Assembly (NCBI RefSeq): GCF_000934745.1
Contig: NZ_JYNO01000012.1
Coordinates: 91,501 to 155,500 of the forward strand
Length of the DNA: 64,000 nucleotides
Reading direction: 5' to 3'
DNA from: Desulfonatronum thioautotrophicum
GTDB taxonomy: Bacteria > Desulfobacterota > Desulfovibrionia > Desulfovibrionales > Desulfonatronaceae
Made by a program: the position numbers and the translations under genes
Notes under the pieces: generated by a model
Told to the model about the DNA's origin: nothing
Database searches by the model: none
What the model saw: the letters and a program-made list of their open reading frames with translations, nothing else
Shown here: piece after piece, positions 8,395-17,802 of the stretch
Position numbering within the stretch: the first letter of the stretch is position 1
How the letters are laid out: every line of letters begins with the position of its first letter

Positions 8395-8820
8395 ATGGTC
8401 TTCTATATTCATCCCGTTTGGCAGTTTGTGGCGACAATTTTGTGTCTCTACGCTTTTTACCTGGGCTGGCCGCGGCTTTGGGCCGCATTCTCAGACGGGA
8501 AAGCCGCCTTTCTTTGGAAACGCCATGTTGCCCTTGGGCGAATCGCTCTGTCGGCACTATTCCTTGGTTTGCTCGGTGGGGCAGGGGTCACTGCTTATTT
8601 CTGGGGTGGTGTCGGTTTTACCGTGCATCATTACTGGATCGGTCTGGCCATGGCGCCATTGATGCTGTTTGGGTTGGTCAGCGGATGGCTTTTGGACAAA
8701 AACAAAGGGAAGTACAAACTCCTTCCCGTTCTCCACGGCGTGAACAACAGCGTGGTGGTGCTTTTGGCCCTGGTCCAGATATGGACGGGGATCAATGTTT
8801 TGCGCTTTTTCGTGTTGTAA
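8395..8820 (+). CDS. DUF4079-like membrane protein (possible b-type cytochrome fold)
   Basis: 141-residue membrane protein with four predicted helices, near residues 8-30, 46-68, 80-100 and 110-135. Several histidines fall at helix ends (HP near 6, RHVALGR near 44, VHHYW near 78, LHGVNN near 113), a layout seen in DUF4079 and cytochrome b561-like four-helix proteins, so heme binding is possible. The second of two close ATGs is used because GAGG lies 9 bases before it. It is divergent from the heme operon, which makes a heme link attractive but unproven. It is followed 73 bp later by the K+ channel gene. Confidence 0.7.
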   Translation: MVFYIHPVWQFVATILCLYAFYLGWPRLWAAFSDGKAAFLWKRHVALGRIALSALFLGLLGGAGVTAYFWGGVGFTVHHYWIGLAMAPLMLFGLVSGWLLDKNKGKYKLLPVLHGVNNSVVVLLALVQIWTGINVLRFFVL

Positions 8821-8893
8821 CGTTCATTGGGTCAGTCAACTCCTGTGAATTGAACGTAATCCTGAACGCCCGCCAAGCCATTCAAGAAAATAC

Positions 8894-10597
8894 ATGAAAT
8901 TTTTGCCCTCCCAGATCATCGCCTTGCTTCATAAAAACAAGGCCAAGCGCGACCTGCGGATCCTGATGAAATTCATCTTGGTCCTTATAACCTTGGTAAC
9001 GGTGTACAGCATTCTGTTTCATGTGATCATGATTCACCATGAGGGGCGCTCATTCTCCTGGTTCACCGGAGTATATTGGACCCTGGTGACCATGACCACT
9101 CTGGGCTTTGGCGATATCGTTTTCAATACAAACCTTGGGTTGTTCTTTTCGACGGTTGTGTTGCTGTCCGGCGTGGTCTTTCTCCTGGTCATGTTACCGT
9201 TTACGTTTATCCAGTTTTTTTATGCCCCTTGGCTGGAAGCCCAGTCGAAATCGCGCATCATCCGGTCGCTGCCTGAGAGCACGGCCGACCATGTGATCAT
9301 CGTCGGTGTTGATCCAATTTGTTTAAGTCTGGTGGGGAAGCTCAAACAATATGGGCGAGTCTGTTACGTGGTGTTGGGGGAACAGCAACTCGCCCAGGGA
9401 CTCTATGAGCAGGGATTCAAGGTTGTTTGCGGCGAACTGGACGATATTGAAACCTATCGACGAATTCAGGCTGACAAGTCGGCCTTGATTCTCGTGAACA
9501 GCGGTGATGACAAGGTCAATACCAATATCGTCTACACACTGCGGGAGCTTTGTGAGGAAACCCCAGTGGTTGCCAATGCATCCGAGGATGATTCCGTGGA
9601 TATCCTGGAATTGGCCGGCAGCAGCCACGTCTTCCAGTTCACCAGGATGCTCGGTCAATCTTTGGCCCGGCGGGTACTGGGCGTGACCATGCGCGCAAAC
9701 ATTATCGGACGTTTTGATAAATTGTTGATCGCCGAAGTGCCGGCTATGCGGAGTTCTCTGGAGGGAAAGACAATTCTGGAGAGTCGGCTGCGTGAATTGA
9801 CGGGCATTACCGTGGCGGGAGTTTGGGAGCGGGGCAAGTATCGAGCTCCTACCCCGGATATGATGATCACCGCTTCCACCGTCTTGGTTTTGGCTGGTTC
9901 GGATCAGCAATTGGCCGTTTATGATGAAAAATTCGGGAGCTATGTGCAAAGCGAAGCTCCCATCCTTATCCTCGGCGGGGGGCGGGTGGGGTGTGCCGCA
10001 GCAGAAACCCTCAAGGCCCGAAACATTCCTTTCAAGATTGTGGAGAAGAACCTGCGGGCCATCAAAGGCCATAGTGATGGGTATGTGCACGGGAGTGCAG
10101 CGGACCTGGAAACTTTGCGTAAAGCCGGCATCGACATAGCCCCATCTGTCATTGTGACCACGCACGATGACGACATGAACATCTACCTGACGATTTACTG
10201 TCGACGACTCAGGCCAGAAATTCAAATCATTACAAGGGCGACCCTGGACCGAAACATTTCCAAACTGCACCGGGCTGGAGCCGACCTGGTGATGTCCTAC
10301 GCCTCGATGGGCGTAACCAGCGTTATCAATTATCTCCTGCGCGATAATACGTTGATGATCTCCGAGGGATTGAACATTTTTAAAATGCCTGCTCCCAAGA
10401 AGCTGATTGGAAAATCACTGGAAGAAAGTAGCATTCGCCAGAAGACCGGTTGCAACGTCATTGCCATTGACAACAAGGGGCAACTGAACATCAACCCCGC
10501 GCCGGGCAGCGCCATTGTCGCCGATTCGGAACTGATCATGATCGGCAACGCCGAAGCGGAGCAGTGTTTTATGGGGTCGTTTTCCAATGGGGACTGA
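8894..10597 (+). CDS. Potassium channel protein with two RCK (TrkA-N) domains
   Basis: 567-residue ion channel. A pair of transmembrane helices (residues about 25-45 and 80-107) brackets a pore loop with the K+ selectivity filter T69-L-G-F-G-D74. The cytoplasmic part holds two tandem RCK units: the first starts near residue 133 (HVIIVGVDP), the second near 353 (APILILGGGRVGCAAAETL) with a clean Rossmann GxGxxG-type loop, each followed by a TrkA-C-like beta domain. Such channels gate in response to nucleotides or ions. No good Shine-Dalgarno is visible before the ATG. It is independent of the trkAH genes at the left edge. Confidence 0.9.
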   Translation: MKFLPSQIIALLHKNKAKRDLRILMKFILVLITLVTVYSILFHVIMIHHEGRSFSWFTGVYWTLVTMTTLGFGDIVFNTNLGLFFSTVVLLSGVVFLLVMLPFTFIQFFYAPWLEAQSKSRIIRSLPESTADHVIIVGVDPICLSLVGKLKQYGRVCYVVLGEQQLAQGLYEQGFKVVCGELDDIETYRRIQADKSALILVNSGDDKVNTNIVYTLRELCEETPVVANASEDDSVDILELAGSSHVFQFTRMLGQSLARRVLGVTMRANIIGRFDKLLIAEVPAMRSSLEGKTILESRLRELTGITVAGVWERGKYRAPTPDMMITASTVLVLAGSDQQLAVYDEKFGSYVQSEAPILILGGGRVGCAAAETLKARNIPFKIVEKNLRAIKGHSDGYVHGSAADLETLRKAGIDIAPSVIVTTHDDDMNIYLTIYCRRLRPEIQIITRATLDRNISKLHRAGADLVMSYASMGVTSVINYLLRDNTLMISEGLNIFKMPAPKKLIGKSLEESSIRQKTGCNVIAIDNKGQLNINPAPGSAIVADSELIMIGNAEAEQCFMGSFSNGD

Positions 10598-10617
10598 CCC
10601 ATGTCGCAGCTCGTTTT

Positions 10618-10651
10618 TTGCTCCGTGCATTTGGGATTTTTGAACGGAATG
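10618..10651. repeat. Partial copy of the CAGTCCGTT inverted-repeat element (right half only)
   Basis: About 34 bases matching the right arm of the elements at 19937 and 29546, including TTGGGATTTTTGAACGGAATG. The left arm is absent. It lies between the K+ channel gene and psd and ends just before the psd ribosome-binding site. Confidence 0.6.
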
Positions 10652-10693
10652 TGAATATTGATTATTACATCAACCAAAAAAGGAAGAGTACAA

Positions 10694-11362
10694 ATGCGTC
10701 AATCGTCACCTGGAGTTGTCAAAGAGGGCTTGCCGTATATAAGTTTGGGGGCGTTCGTGACGCTGACCCTGGCCGTTCTCGGCTGGGGAATACCGACCAT
10801 GATTGCCCTCGTTGCAACGATTTTAACCTTGAATTTTTTTCGTGATCCGGAACGGGTCACACCGCAGGCGAACGGCCTGGTCGTTGCTCCGGCTGACGGC
10901 AAGATCGTCTTTGTCGGTCCTGCCGTCGACCCGGCCACGGGCCAGGTGCGGACAAAGGTTTCCATCTTCATGAATGTGTTTAATGTGCATGTGAACAGGA
11001 CCCCGGTGGCCGGGCGGGTGGAGACAATCACCTATTTCCCCGGAAAATTTCTGAACGCGGCCCTGGACAAGGCATCGGAAGACAACGAGCGAAACCAGTT
11101 CCGGATCGTGGATGAACATGGCCATGGCTGGACCGTGGTCCAGATTGCCGGACTTGTGGCCAGGAGGATCGTTTGTTGGGCCGAAGAGGGGGATGTGGTA
11201 GCTCGCGGGCAGCGGATCGGTTTGATCAAATTCGGCTCCAGGGTTGACCTTTATCTTCCTGATGCCTATGAAGTCAGCGTGTCAAATCAACAGCAAACCT
11301 GCGCTGGACAGACAATCATGGCCAAGATCAAGGACATTAAAACCACCACCGAGACCTCGTGA
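10694..11362 (+). CDS. psd: Phosphatidylserine decarboxylase proenzyme (short archaeal-type)
   Basis: Converts phosphatidylserine to phosphatidylethanolamine at the inner membrane. 222 residues, the short class of Psd. Two hydrophobic segments lie near the N-terminus; the core contains the catalytic region FMNVFNVHVNRTP and the self-cleavage site FGSRVDLYLP, in which the Ser would become the pyruvoyl group. The start MRQSSPG is preferred because AGGAAG lies just upstream. The stop overlaps the GTG start of pssA by four bases, so the two are co-translated and encode consecutive steps of phosphatidylethanolamine synthesis. Confidence 0.93.
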   Translation: MRQSSPGVVKEGLPYISLGAFVTLTLAVLGWGIPTMIALVATILTLNFFRDPERVTPQANGLVVAPADGKIVFVGPAVDPATGQVRTKVSIFMNVFNVHVNRTPVAGRVETITYFPGKFLNAALDKASEDNERNQFRIVDEHGHGWTVVQIAGLVARRIVCWAEEGDVVARGQRIGLIKFGSRVDLYLPDAYEVSVSNQQQTCAGQTIMAKIKDIKTTTETS

Positions 11363-12120
11363 ATCGACCCAATCAGCCCATTTGCAAGGGGGTTTACCTC
11401 CTTCCGAATCTCTTCACCACAGCCAGTCTGTTCTCCGGATTTCTCGGGATCATCTGGGCCATTGAAGGTTTATTCGTCCACTGCGCCCTGGCCATTCTCG
11501 TCAGTTGTGTCCTTGACGGCTTGGACGGGATGGTCGCCAGGCTGACACGTTCCAGCAGCGATTTTGGTGTTCAACTGGATTCCCTGGCCGATCTGGTCGC
11601 CTTTGGCGTGACGCCGGCAATCATGGTCTACATGTGGCAATTGCAGAACTATGGGCGACTGGGGTTACTGGCGTCATTCCTGATTGTGGCCTGTGGAGCA
11701 CTGCGCCTGGCCAGATTCAATGTCCAATGCGGCAAGGTCTCTCAGAAATACTTTATTGGATTGCCGATTCCGGCGGCGGCCTGCGTATTGGCCACCCTGG
11801 TTCTGTTCAGCACGCAATCCCCGGCTTTTCTTGAAGGCACCTACGGCATGATCACTCTGGTTTTGGTTTACGTGCTCTCGTTTCTGATGGTCAGCCGGGT
11901 TCGTTATCCGTCCTTGAAAGAATTCGACGGAATTCGAACGTACCCCTTCCGAACCACAGTGGTGGCCATGTTGATTTTTGTGGTTATCGCCTCCGAGCCG
12001 AAAATCATCGGGTTTTTATTCTTTCTGGCCTATTTGCTTTCAGGCCTCATCCTCTCCTTCCTCATCCTCCCTTATCGCAAAGTCCGCCTGCTAGGGGAGT
12101 CCCACCAAGAACTCCCGTAA
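11359..12120 (+). CDS. pssA: CDP-diacylglycerol--serine O-phosphatidyltransferase
   Basis: Membrane CDP-alcohol phosphatidyltransferase of 253 residues that makes phosphatidylserine. The family motif is complete: D56-G57-x2-A60-R61-x8-G70-x3-D74-x3-D78. Six to eight hydrophobic helices follow the normal pattern. The start is a GTG inside the psd stop (GTGA overlap). No terminator is evident after it; the next 450 bp carry a repeat and the leu operon leader. Confidence 0.94.
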   Translation: MNRPNQPICKGVYLLPNLFTTASLFSGFLGIIWAIEGLFVHCALAILVSCVLDGLDGMVARLTRSSSDFGVQLDSLADLVAFGVTPAIMVYMWQLQNYGRLGLLASFLIVACGALRLARFNVQCGKVSQKYFIGLPIPAAACVLATLVLFSTQSPAFLEGTYGMITLVLVYVLSFLMVSRVRYPSLKEFDGIRTYPFRTTVVAMLIFVVIASEPKIIGFLFFLAYLLSGLILSFLILPYRKVRLLGESHQELP

Positions 12121-12352
12121 ACAAACCACCCCCCCACTCATCGTTTTTCTTGATTTCTCTGCCTGCTTCGTGAACAGTTCGCGTTTACGCGATGTTGTTC
12201 CGAGAATGAGCGTGGATTTGCAGCCTCTGAAATACGAACCGCCCGCTACGCTCAAGGCACGGGGGACGCCAAGAAGATTTTTCTGCTTCCGCTGGAAAGA
12301 TGCGGATACGCGATGGTTCATTTCTTAGGAAAAACAGGTTGACAAATTTCAT
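12121..12352. other. Intergenic region upstream of leuA, first part
   Basis: No gene is seen between pssA and the palindromic repeat at 12353. There is no T-box core or obvious leader peptide of leucine codons, so the control of the leu operon is not apparent from sequence. A TTGACA at 12340 could serve as a -35 element, but no convincing -10 follows. Confidence 0.5.
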
Positions 12353-12473
12353 GTAGGGGCGGCCCTCGCGGCCGCCCTGGGTGGGAGAGTCATTGAGGAG
12401 GAGCGCCGAATAAGCGATCATCCGTGCCGCCATGTTGATATGGGCGAAGGGCAGGCGCAAGGCCTGCCCCTAC
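12353..12473. repeat. GTAGGGGC inverted-repeat element, copy 1
   Basis: A 121-bp GC-rich element whose ends are inverted copies: it starts GTAGGGGCGGCC and ends GGCCTGCCCCTAC. The middle contains ATCCGTGCCGCCATGTTGATA, closely matched (with a one-base gap) at 16580-16605 in the copy at 16511-16630. It has the form of a miniature inverted-repeat or REP-like element and carries no gene. Confidence 0.75.
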
Positions 12474-12577
12474 GGCCTGTCGCAGGTCCGGTGACGCAAC
12501 CGCATGGGCTGTGCAGTCAGAAAAATGTCAACCTATTGAGAACCAACTCCAAATTCTTCTAACATAACGAGGATACC

Positions 12578-14113
12578 ATGAGCGATTCACGAGTACTTTT
12601 TTTCGATACCACGTTGCGTGACGGGGAGCAGTCGCCTGGTGCGACCATGAGCATGCCGGAAAAGATCCGGTTGGCCCGGCAACTGGAGATTCTGGGCGTG
12701 GACATTATCGAGGCCGGTTTCCCGGCTGCCAGCCAGGGGGATTTCGAGGCGGTCCAGGCCATCAGCCGCGCGGTCGCTGAATGTCAGGTGGCCGGGCTGT
12801 GCCGGGCCACACCCGGAGACATCGACCGGGCCTGGGAGGCGATCAAGGACGGTGCCAATCCGCGCATTCATACCTTTCTGGCCACATCTGCGCTGCACAT
12901 GGAGTACAAGCTGCGCAAGACACCGGAGCAGGTTTTGGAAATGGCCGAGGACGCGGTGCGTCACGCGACACAATACACTGCAAACGTGGAATTTTCCGCG
13001 GAGGATGCTTCCCGCTCGGAGTGGGATTTCCTGGCCACGGTAGTGGAGCGGGTCATTACCGCCGGGGCTCGGACCATCAACATCCCGGACACGGTGGGCT
13101 ATGCCCAGCCTGATGAATTTGCAGCATTGATCCGTTATCTGTTGGAAAAGGTACCTAACAGCGATAAGGCTGTTTTCAGCGTGCATTGCCACAATGATCT
13201 GGGCCTTGGCGTGGCCAACACGTTGGCTGCGTTACGCGCCGGAGCAAGACAGGCCGAAGTGACCTTAAGCGGTATCGGCGAGCGGGCCGGGAACGCGGCC
13301 CTGGAAGAGGTGGTCATGGCTCTGAACGTGCGCAAGGACGTCTACAACCTGACCACGACCATCAAGACTGAGCAGCTCTTCCCTTCCTGCCGTCTGCTTT
13401 CCCTGATCATCGGTCGGCCCATTCCCGCGAACAAGGCCGTGGTCGGCTCCAATGCCTTTGCGCATGAATCCGGTATCCACCAGGACGGGATGCTCAAACA
13501 TCGCTCCACCTACGAAATCATGACTCCGGAAAGCATTGGCCGCTCCGGCACGGAAATGGTCATGGGCAAACATTCCGGTCGCCACGCCTTGAAAAAGCGG
13601 TTGGAGGAGTTGGGCTACCGGCTGGAAGAGGACCAGGTTGATCTTGTCTTTCAGGCCTTGAAGCGTTTGGCGGACAAGAAGGAACAGATTGCAACCGAGG
13701 ATATCGAAGCCCTGGTTTTGGAAGAAATCTATCGTATCCCGGACAAGTACAAGCTGCTTTATTTGAGCGTGCTTTCCGGAAACATGGCCATACCCACCGC
13801 GGCCATGAAGCTGGAGGTGGACGGCCAGGAGAAGCAACTGGCGGACTTCGGCGTGGGCCCCATCGACGCGGTTTTCCATACCATTGCCAAGCTCTGTTGC
13901 CGGGATCCCAAGCTGTTGCAGTTCTCGGTCAACGCCATTACCGGAGGGACGGACGCCCAGGGTGAGGTCACCGTGCGCATCGAGGAGCAGGGGGCTTCAG
14001 CCGTGGGCCGAGGCGCTGATCCGGACATCATCGTGGCCAGCGCAAAGGCCTATTTGAATGCGCTGAACCGTATCGCCAAAAAAATGGAGGACAAGATATG
14101 CCCCAAACCTTAG
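12578..14113 (+). CDS. leuA: 2-isopropylmalate synthase
   Basis: First committed enzyme of leucine synthesis: condenses acetyl-CoA with 2-oxoisovalerate. 511 residues, standard length for the bacterial LeuA type 1. The HMGL-like TIM barrel opens with FFDTTLRDGEQSPG (residues 8-21), and the metal-binding HCHNDLG motif is present near residue 204, with GIGERAGNA shortly after. The C-terminal LeuA dimer/regulatory domain (from about residue 395) suggests leucine feedback. GAGGAT precedes the ATG. The stop overlaps the leuC start by 16 bp. Confidence 0.97.
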   Translation: MSDSRVLFFDTTLRDGEQSPGATMSMPEKIRLARQLEILGVDIIEAGFPAASQGDFEAVQAISRAVAECQVAGLCRATPGDIDRAWEAIKDGANPRIHTFLATSALHMEYKLRKTPEQVLEMAEDAVRHATQYTANVEFSAEDASRSEWDFLATVVERVITAGARTINIPDTVGYAQPDEFAALIRYLLEKVPNSDKAVFSVHCHNDLGLGVANTLAALRAGARQAEVTLSGIGERAGNAALEEVVMALNVRKDVYNLTTTIKTEQLFPSCRLLSLIIGRPIPANKAVVGSNAFAHESGIHQDGMLKHRSTYEIMTPESIGRSGTEMVMGKHSGRHALKKRLEELGYRLEEDQVDLVFQALKRLADKKEQIATEDIEALVLEEIYRIPDKYKLLYLSVLSGNMAIPTAAMKLEVDGQEKQLADFGVGPIDAVFHTIAKLCCRDPKLLQFSVNAITGGTDAQGEVTVRIEEQGASAVGRGADPDIIVASAKAYLNALNRIAKKMEDKICPKP

Positions 14114-15357
14114 CAGAAAAAATTCTCCAGGGTCGCACCAGCGATCCGATCACCGGGCCGGGCCAGATCGTCCGGACCCGGTTGTCCTCGGTCCTGGCCA
14201 ACGACATCACCGCGCCTTTGGCCATCAAGTCCTTCGAAGCCATGGGCGCGACCAAGGTTTTTGACCCTGAAAAGGTCTTCCTGGTCTGCGATCATTTCAC
14301 CCCGAACAAGGACATCGACTCGGCCCAGCAGGTCAAGGTGGTTCGGGATTTCGCACGCAAGATGGGCGTGGTTCACTTTTACGACGGCGGCGATTCCGGG
14401 GTGGAGCATGCCTTGTTGCCGGAGCTGGGACTGGTGGGCCCGGGCGACGTGATCGTGGGTGCGGACAGCCATACCTGCACATACGGCGGCCTGGGCGCCT
14501 TTGCCACGGGCATGGGCAGCACGGATGTGGCCGCGGCCATGGCTCTGGGGGAAACATGGTTCAAGGTTCCGCCCACGATTCGGGCCATTTTCACCGGAGT
14601 CATGCCCGAACACCTGGAAGCCAAGGATTTGATCCTGCTGTTGATCGGCAAGATCGGCGTGGCCGGAGCCACCTACAAGGCCCTGGAATTCGACGGCCCG
14701 TTGATTTCGGCCATGGACGTGGAAGGCCGGATGACCATGGCCAACATGGCCATCGAGGCCGGGGGCAAGGCCGGGCTGTTTGCCGCGGACGACAAGACCC
14801 TGGCCTATGCCAAGGCTGCCGGGTTCGCCGATGCCGCGGCCATTGCCCCGGACCCGGGCGCGGTTTACGAGCAGGAACTGACCTTTAACGTCTCCGGCCT
14901 CTCGCCCCAGATCGCCTGCCCGCACCTGCCGGACAACGTCCGGCCCGTGGAAGAGGTGGCGGACGTGGCCGTGGATCAGGTGGTCATCGGCTCCTGCACC
15001 AACGGCCGGATCAACGATTTGCGCCGGGCTGCCGAACTGCTCAAGGGGCGCAAGGCTGCCAAGGGCCTGCGTCTGATCATTCTCCCGGCCACGCCAAAGA
15101 TCTACAAACAGGCCCTGAGCGAGGGACTGCTGGAGATTTTCATGGATGCGGGTGCCGTTGTCGGCCCGCCCACCTGTGGCCCCTGTCTGGGCGGGCACAT
15201 GGGCATCCTGGCTTCCGGGGAAAAGGTCCTGGCCACCACCAATCGCAACTTCAAAGGCCGGATGGGAAGCCTGGAAAGTGAAGTCTATCTGGCCGGCGCG
15301 GGCGTGGCCGCGGCCACGGCGATTGCCGGGCGGATTACCCATCCCAGGGATATTTGA
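14098..15357 (+). CDS. leuC: 3-isopropylmalate dehydratase large subunit
   Basis: 419-residue aconitase-family subunit that, with LeuD, isomerises 2- to 3-isopropylmalate. The 4Fe-4S ligands are visible as the Cys in GSCTNGR (near residue 299) and the two in CGPCLGG (near 360-363); GADSHTCTYGG lies near residue 120. It is the shorter, archaeal/homoaconitase-like class. GGAGG precedes the ATG. It is separated from its partner leuD by an inserted Uma2 gene, whereas the two are usually adjacent. Confidence 0.97.
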   Translation: MPQTLAEKILQGRTSDPITGPGQIVRTRLSSVLANDITAPLAIKSFEAMGATKVFDPEKVFLVCDHFTPNKDIDSAQQVKVVRDFARKMGVVHFYDGGDSGVEHALLPELGLVGPGDVIVGADSHTCTYGGLGAFATGMGSTDVAAAMALGETWFKVPPTIRAIFTGVMPEHLEAKDLILLLIGKIGVAGATYKALEFDGPLISAMDVEGRMTMANMAIEAGGKAGLFAADDKTLAYAKAAGFADAAAIAPDPGAVYEQELTFNVSGLSPQIACPHLPDNVRPVEEVADVAVDQVVIGSCTNGRINDLRRAAELLKGRKAAKGLRLIILPATPKIYKQALSEGLLEIFMDAGAVVGPPTCGPCLGGHMGILASGEKVLATTNRNFKGRMGSLESEVYLAGAGVAAATAIAGRITHPRDI

Positions 15358-15382
15358 TCGGATATCTGGAAGGAGAAGAGTC

Positions 15383-15976
15383 ATGATCCTGCCCCAAACC
15401 TCGCCAAATGAGCACTTCACCTACGGCCTGTATCGAACCTGGCCGGAGGATGAGCGCTGGGAGTTGATTGACGGTCAGGCCCATGCCATGACTCCGGCCC
15501 CCGGTCCGCTGCATCAGGAGGTTGTCGTGGGTCTGCTCCGCGTCCTGGACGATTTTTTCCGCGTCCGGGGCTGCAAGGTTTACGTGGCCCCTTTGGATGT
15601 CCGCCTACCGGACTCGGCCGGACAGGCCGACGACGACACACCCACGGTGGTCCAGCCGGATCTGCTGGTGGTCTGCGATTCCCGGAAGGTGGACGCCCTG
15701 GGGGTGCGCGGGGCACCCGATCTGGTGGCGGAGGTGCTTTCCCCGTCCACGGCCTACAGGGACGAGACGGACAAGCTGCTGCTCTACGAGCGGCATGGGG
15801 TGCGGGAATACTGGATCGTCAACCCGCGAACCGGTCGGGTGGCCGTGCATGCCCTGAACACCTCCGGCATGTATGGCAAACCAACCGTTTACCTGAATAC
15901 CGAAACGTTGCGCAGCGTGGCCTTTCCGGAGCTGTGGGTGGAGCTTTCCACCGTTTTCGGCGCAATTGCATACTAA
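15383..15976 (+). CDS. Uma2 family (DUF820) endonuclease-like protein inside the leu operon
   Basis: 197 residues. Uma2 landmarks: ERWELIDGQAHAMTPAPGPLHQ near the N-terminus, VVQPDLLVVCD, and EVLSPSTAYRDETDKLLLYE with REYWIVNP. The ATG at 15383 has GGAGAAG upstream; the frame is open further up but that part lies within leuC. It sits 25 bp after leuC and 9 bp before leuD, co-directional and without its own terminator, so it should be expressed with the leucine genes. Nothing links it to leucine synthesis by function; it looks like an accessory insertion. Confidence 0.88.
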   Translation: MILPQTSPNEHFTYGLYRTWPEDERWELIDGQAHAMTPAPGPLHQEVVVGLLRVLDDFFRVRGCKVYVAPLDVRLPDSAGQADDDTPTVVQPDLLVVCDSRKVDALGVRGAPDLVAEVLSPSTAYRDETDKLLLYERHGVREYWIVNPRTGRVAVHALNTSGMYGKPTVYLNTETLRSVAFPELWVELSTVFGAIAY

Positions 15977-15985
15977 GGAGAAACC

Positions 15986-16486
15986 ATGAGTTATACAGGA
16001 GCGGCCCGCAAGGTCGGAACCAATATCGACACGGACGCCATCATCCCGGCCCGGTTTCTGGTCACCACCGACCCTCTAGAGCTGGGCAAGAACTGTTTTG
16101 AGGGGTTGGAGCCAGGCTGGATCAATCGGGTGCATAAGGGTGACATCCTGGTGGCCGGTCCGAATTTCGGCTGCGGCTCGTCCCGGGAACACGCGCCCAT
16201 CGCCATTCTCGGCGCGGGCATTCCCGTGGTTTTGGCCCACAGTTTCGCCCGGATTTTTTATCGAAACGGCTTTAACATGGGCCTGACTCTGCTGGAGATC
16301 GGCGACGCCGCGGATACCATCAATGAAGGCGACCAACTGGAGGTGGATCCGGAGAGCGGCCTGATATGCAACCTGACCCAAGATACGGACATCCCCTGCA
16401 CCCCGGTCCCGCCGTTCATGCAGGAAATTCTGGCCCAGGGCGGTCTGGTGGGATACGTGCGCAGGCAGATGGCCGAGGCCAGGTAA
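15986..16486 (+). CDS. leuD: 3-isopropylmalate dehydratase small subunit
   Basis: 166-residue swivel-domain subunit of isopropylmalate isomerase, partner of leuC. Motifs: [13 protein letters not shown] near the N-terminus and [14 protein letters not shown], the substrate-binding loop, near residue 60. The length fits the short LeuD class that goes with the short LeuC. AAGGAG lies before the ATG. A GTAGGGGC repeat separates it from leuB. Confidence 0.97.
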   Translation: MSYTGAARKVGTNIDTDAIIPARFLVTTDPLELGKNCFEGLEPGWINRVHKGDILVAGPNFGCGSSREHAPIAILGAGIPVVLAHSFARIFYRNGFNMGLTLLEIGDAADTINEGDQLEVDPESGLICNLTQDTDIPCTPVPPFMQEILAQGGLVGYVRRQMAEAR

Positions 16487-16510
16487 CAGAGGCCAGATAA
16501 CAAAGGTCAG

Positions 16511-16630
16511 GTAGGGGCGGCCCTTGCGGCTGCCCTGATTGGCGATGCAACGAGGGACAATGACGAACGAGTGATCAACCGTGCCGCATGTTGAAATGGG
16601 TGAAGGGCAGGCGCAAGGCCTGCCCCCTAC
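16511..16630. repeat. GTAGGGGC inverted-repeat element, copy 2
   Basis: 120-bp element between leuD and leuB, a diverged copy of 12353-12473 with the same inverted ends (GTAGGGGCGGCCC and GCCTGCCCCCTAC) and the same middle block around CCGTGCCGCATGTTGAAATG. When transcribed it could fold into a long hairpin within the operon. Confidence 0.75.
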
Positions 16631-16749
16631 AAGGCGCGACTATCTCCTCGATCATTTGAAACAAGATGCCAACGTGCCAATTTAAAACTGAACGATCCCA
16701 ACCCTTGAACAATAATTGAACATCAACCTGATTGAGGAGAAAGAACCAC

Positions 16750-17802
16750 ATGCGCAGTTACAATATCGGCTGGTTCCCCGGTGACGGCATCGGGCCTGAA
16801 GTGACCCTGCAGGGCCGCAAGGTGCTGGACGCGGCCGGGGCGAAATTTGGATTCACGATCAACTGGCAGCACATCGACCTGGGCGGAGAGCGCTACCTGA
16901 AGACCGGAGAGCTGGTTCCGGACTCCGTGTTGGAGGAAATGCGCGGCCTGGAGTCCATCTACCTGGGGGCCATCGGCCATCCGGACGTCAAGCCGGGCAT
17001 TTTGGAGCAGGGCATCCTGCTCAAGTTGCGCTTTGCTCTGGATCAATACATCAACCTGCGCCCGGTGAAGCTCTATCCCGGCGTGGACTGCCCGCTCAAA
17101 GACAAAGGCCCCGCGGAGATCGACTATGTGGTGGTCCGGGAAAACACTGAGGGCCTCTATGCCGGCAGTGGCGGGTGTCTGCGGCAGGGAACGACGCACG
17201 AAATCGCGGTCCAGGAATCCGTGAATACCTACATGGGCGTGGAGCGCTGCCTGCGCTACGCCTTTGAACTGGCCGCGTCCCGACCACGTAAAAAGCTGAC
17301 CCTTTGCGGCAAGACCAACGTTCTGACCTTTGCCTTCGGTCTTTGGGAACGGGTTTTCCACGAGCTGGCCAAGGAATTTCCCCAGGTGGAACTGGACTAC
17401 GCCCACGTGGACGCCACCTGCATGTGGATGGTCAAGAATCCGGAATGGTTCGACGTGATTGTCACGGACAACATGTTCGGGGATATCATCACCGACCTGG
17501 GCGCCATCACTCAGGGCGGACTGGGCATTGCCGCGGGCGGGAACATCAATCCCCAGGGCGTGTCCATGTTCGAGCCCATCGGGGGCTCGGCCCCCAAATA
17601 TACCGGACAGGGCAAGGCCAATCCCTTGGCCGCAATCCTGGCCGGGCAGATGATGCTTGTGGAACTGAAAGAAGACCAGGCTGCACAGGCAGTGGAACAA
17701 GCCGTGATCAACCTGCTGCCCAAAATGGCCAGCCAGGCTGCCGGCCGGATGGGCATGACCACGGACGAGGTCGGGGATCGTGTGGCCGAGGGCGTGGCTT
17801 AG
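16750..17802 (+). CDS. leuB: 3-isopropylmalate dehydrogenase
   Basis: NAD-dependent beta-decarboxylating dehydrogenase of 350 residues that oxidises 3-isopropylmalate. Seen: GDGIGPEV at the N-terminus, [18 protein letters not shown], the Mg2+ site [13 protein letters not shown], and the terminal [18 protein letters not shown]. The ATG at 16750 is used, with TTGAGGAGA upstream; the TTG within that site is not a likely start. By sequence alone isocitrate or tartrate dehydrogenase cannot be excluded, but the leu context decides. Its last 246 bp are duplicated in mutated form at 19690-19936. Confidence 0.92.
   Translation: MRSYNIGWFPGDGIGPEVTLQGRKVLDAAGAKFGFTINWQHIDLGGERYLKTGELVPDSVLEEMRGLESIYLGAIGHPDVKPGILEQGILLKLRFALDQYINLRPVKLYPGVDCPLKDKGPAEIDYVVVRENTEGLYAGSGGCLRQGTTHEIAVQESVNTYMGVERCLRYAFELAASRPRKKLTLCGKTNVLTFAFGLWERVFHELAKEFPQVELDYAHVDATCMWMVKNPEWFDVIVTDNMFGDIITDLGAITQGGLGIAAGGNINPQGVSMFEPIGGSAPKYTGQGKANPLAAILAGQMMLVELKEDQAAQAVEQAVINLLPKMASQAAGRMGMTTDEVGDRVAEGVA

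Noticed and set aside
12121..12577. T-box or leucine attenuator before leuA
   Set aside because: I found neither the T-box core sequence nor a leader peptide with leucine codons.
14110..15420. Long minus-strand open frame opposite leuC
   Set aside because: It is a GC-rich shadow of leuC; leuC carries all catalytic motifs in the sense frame.
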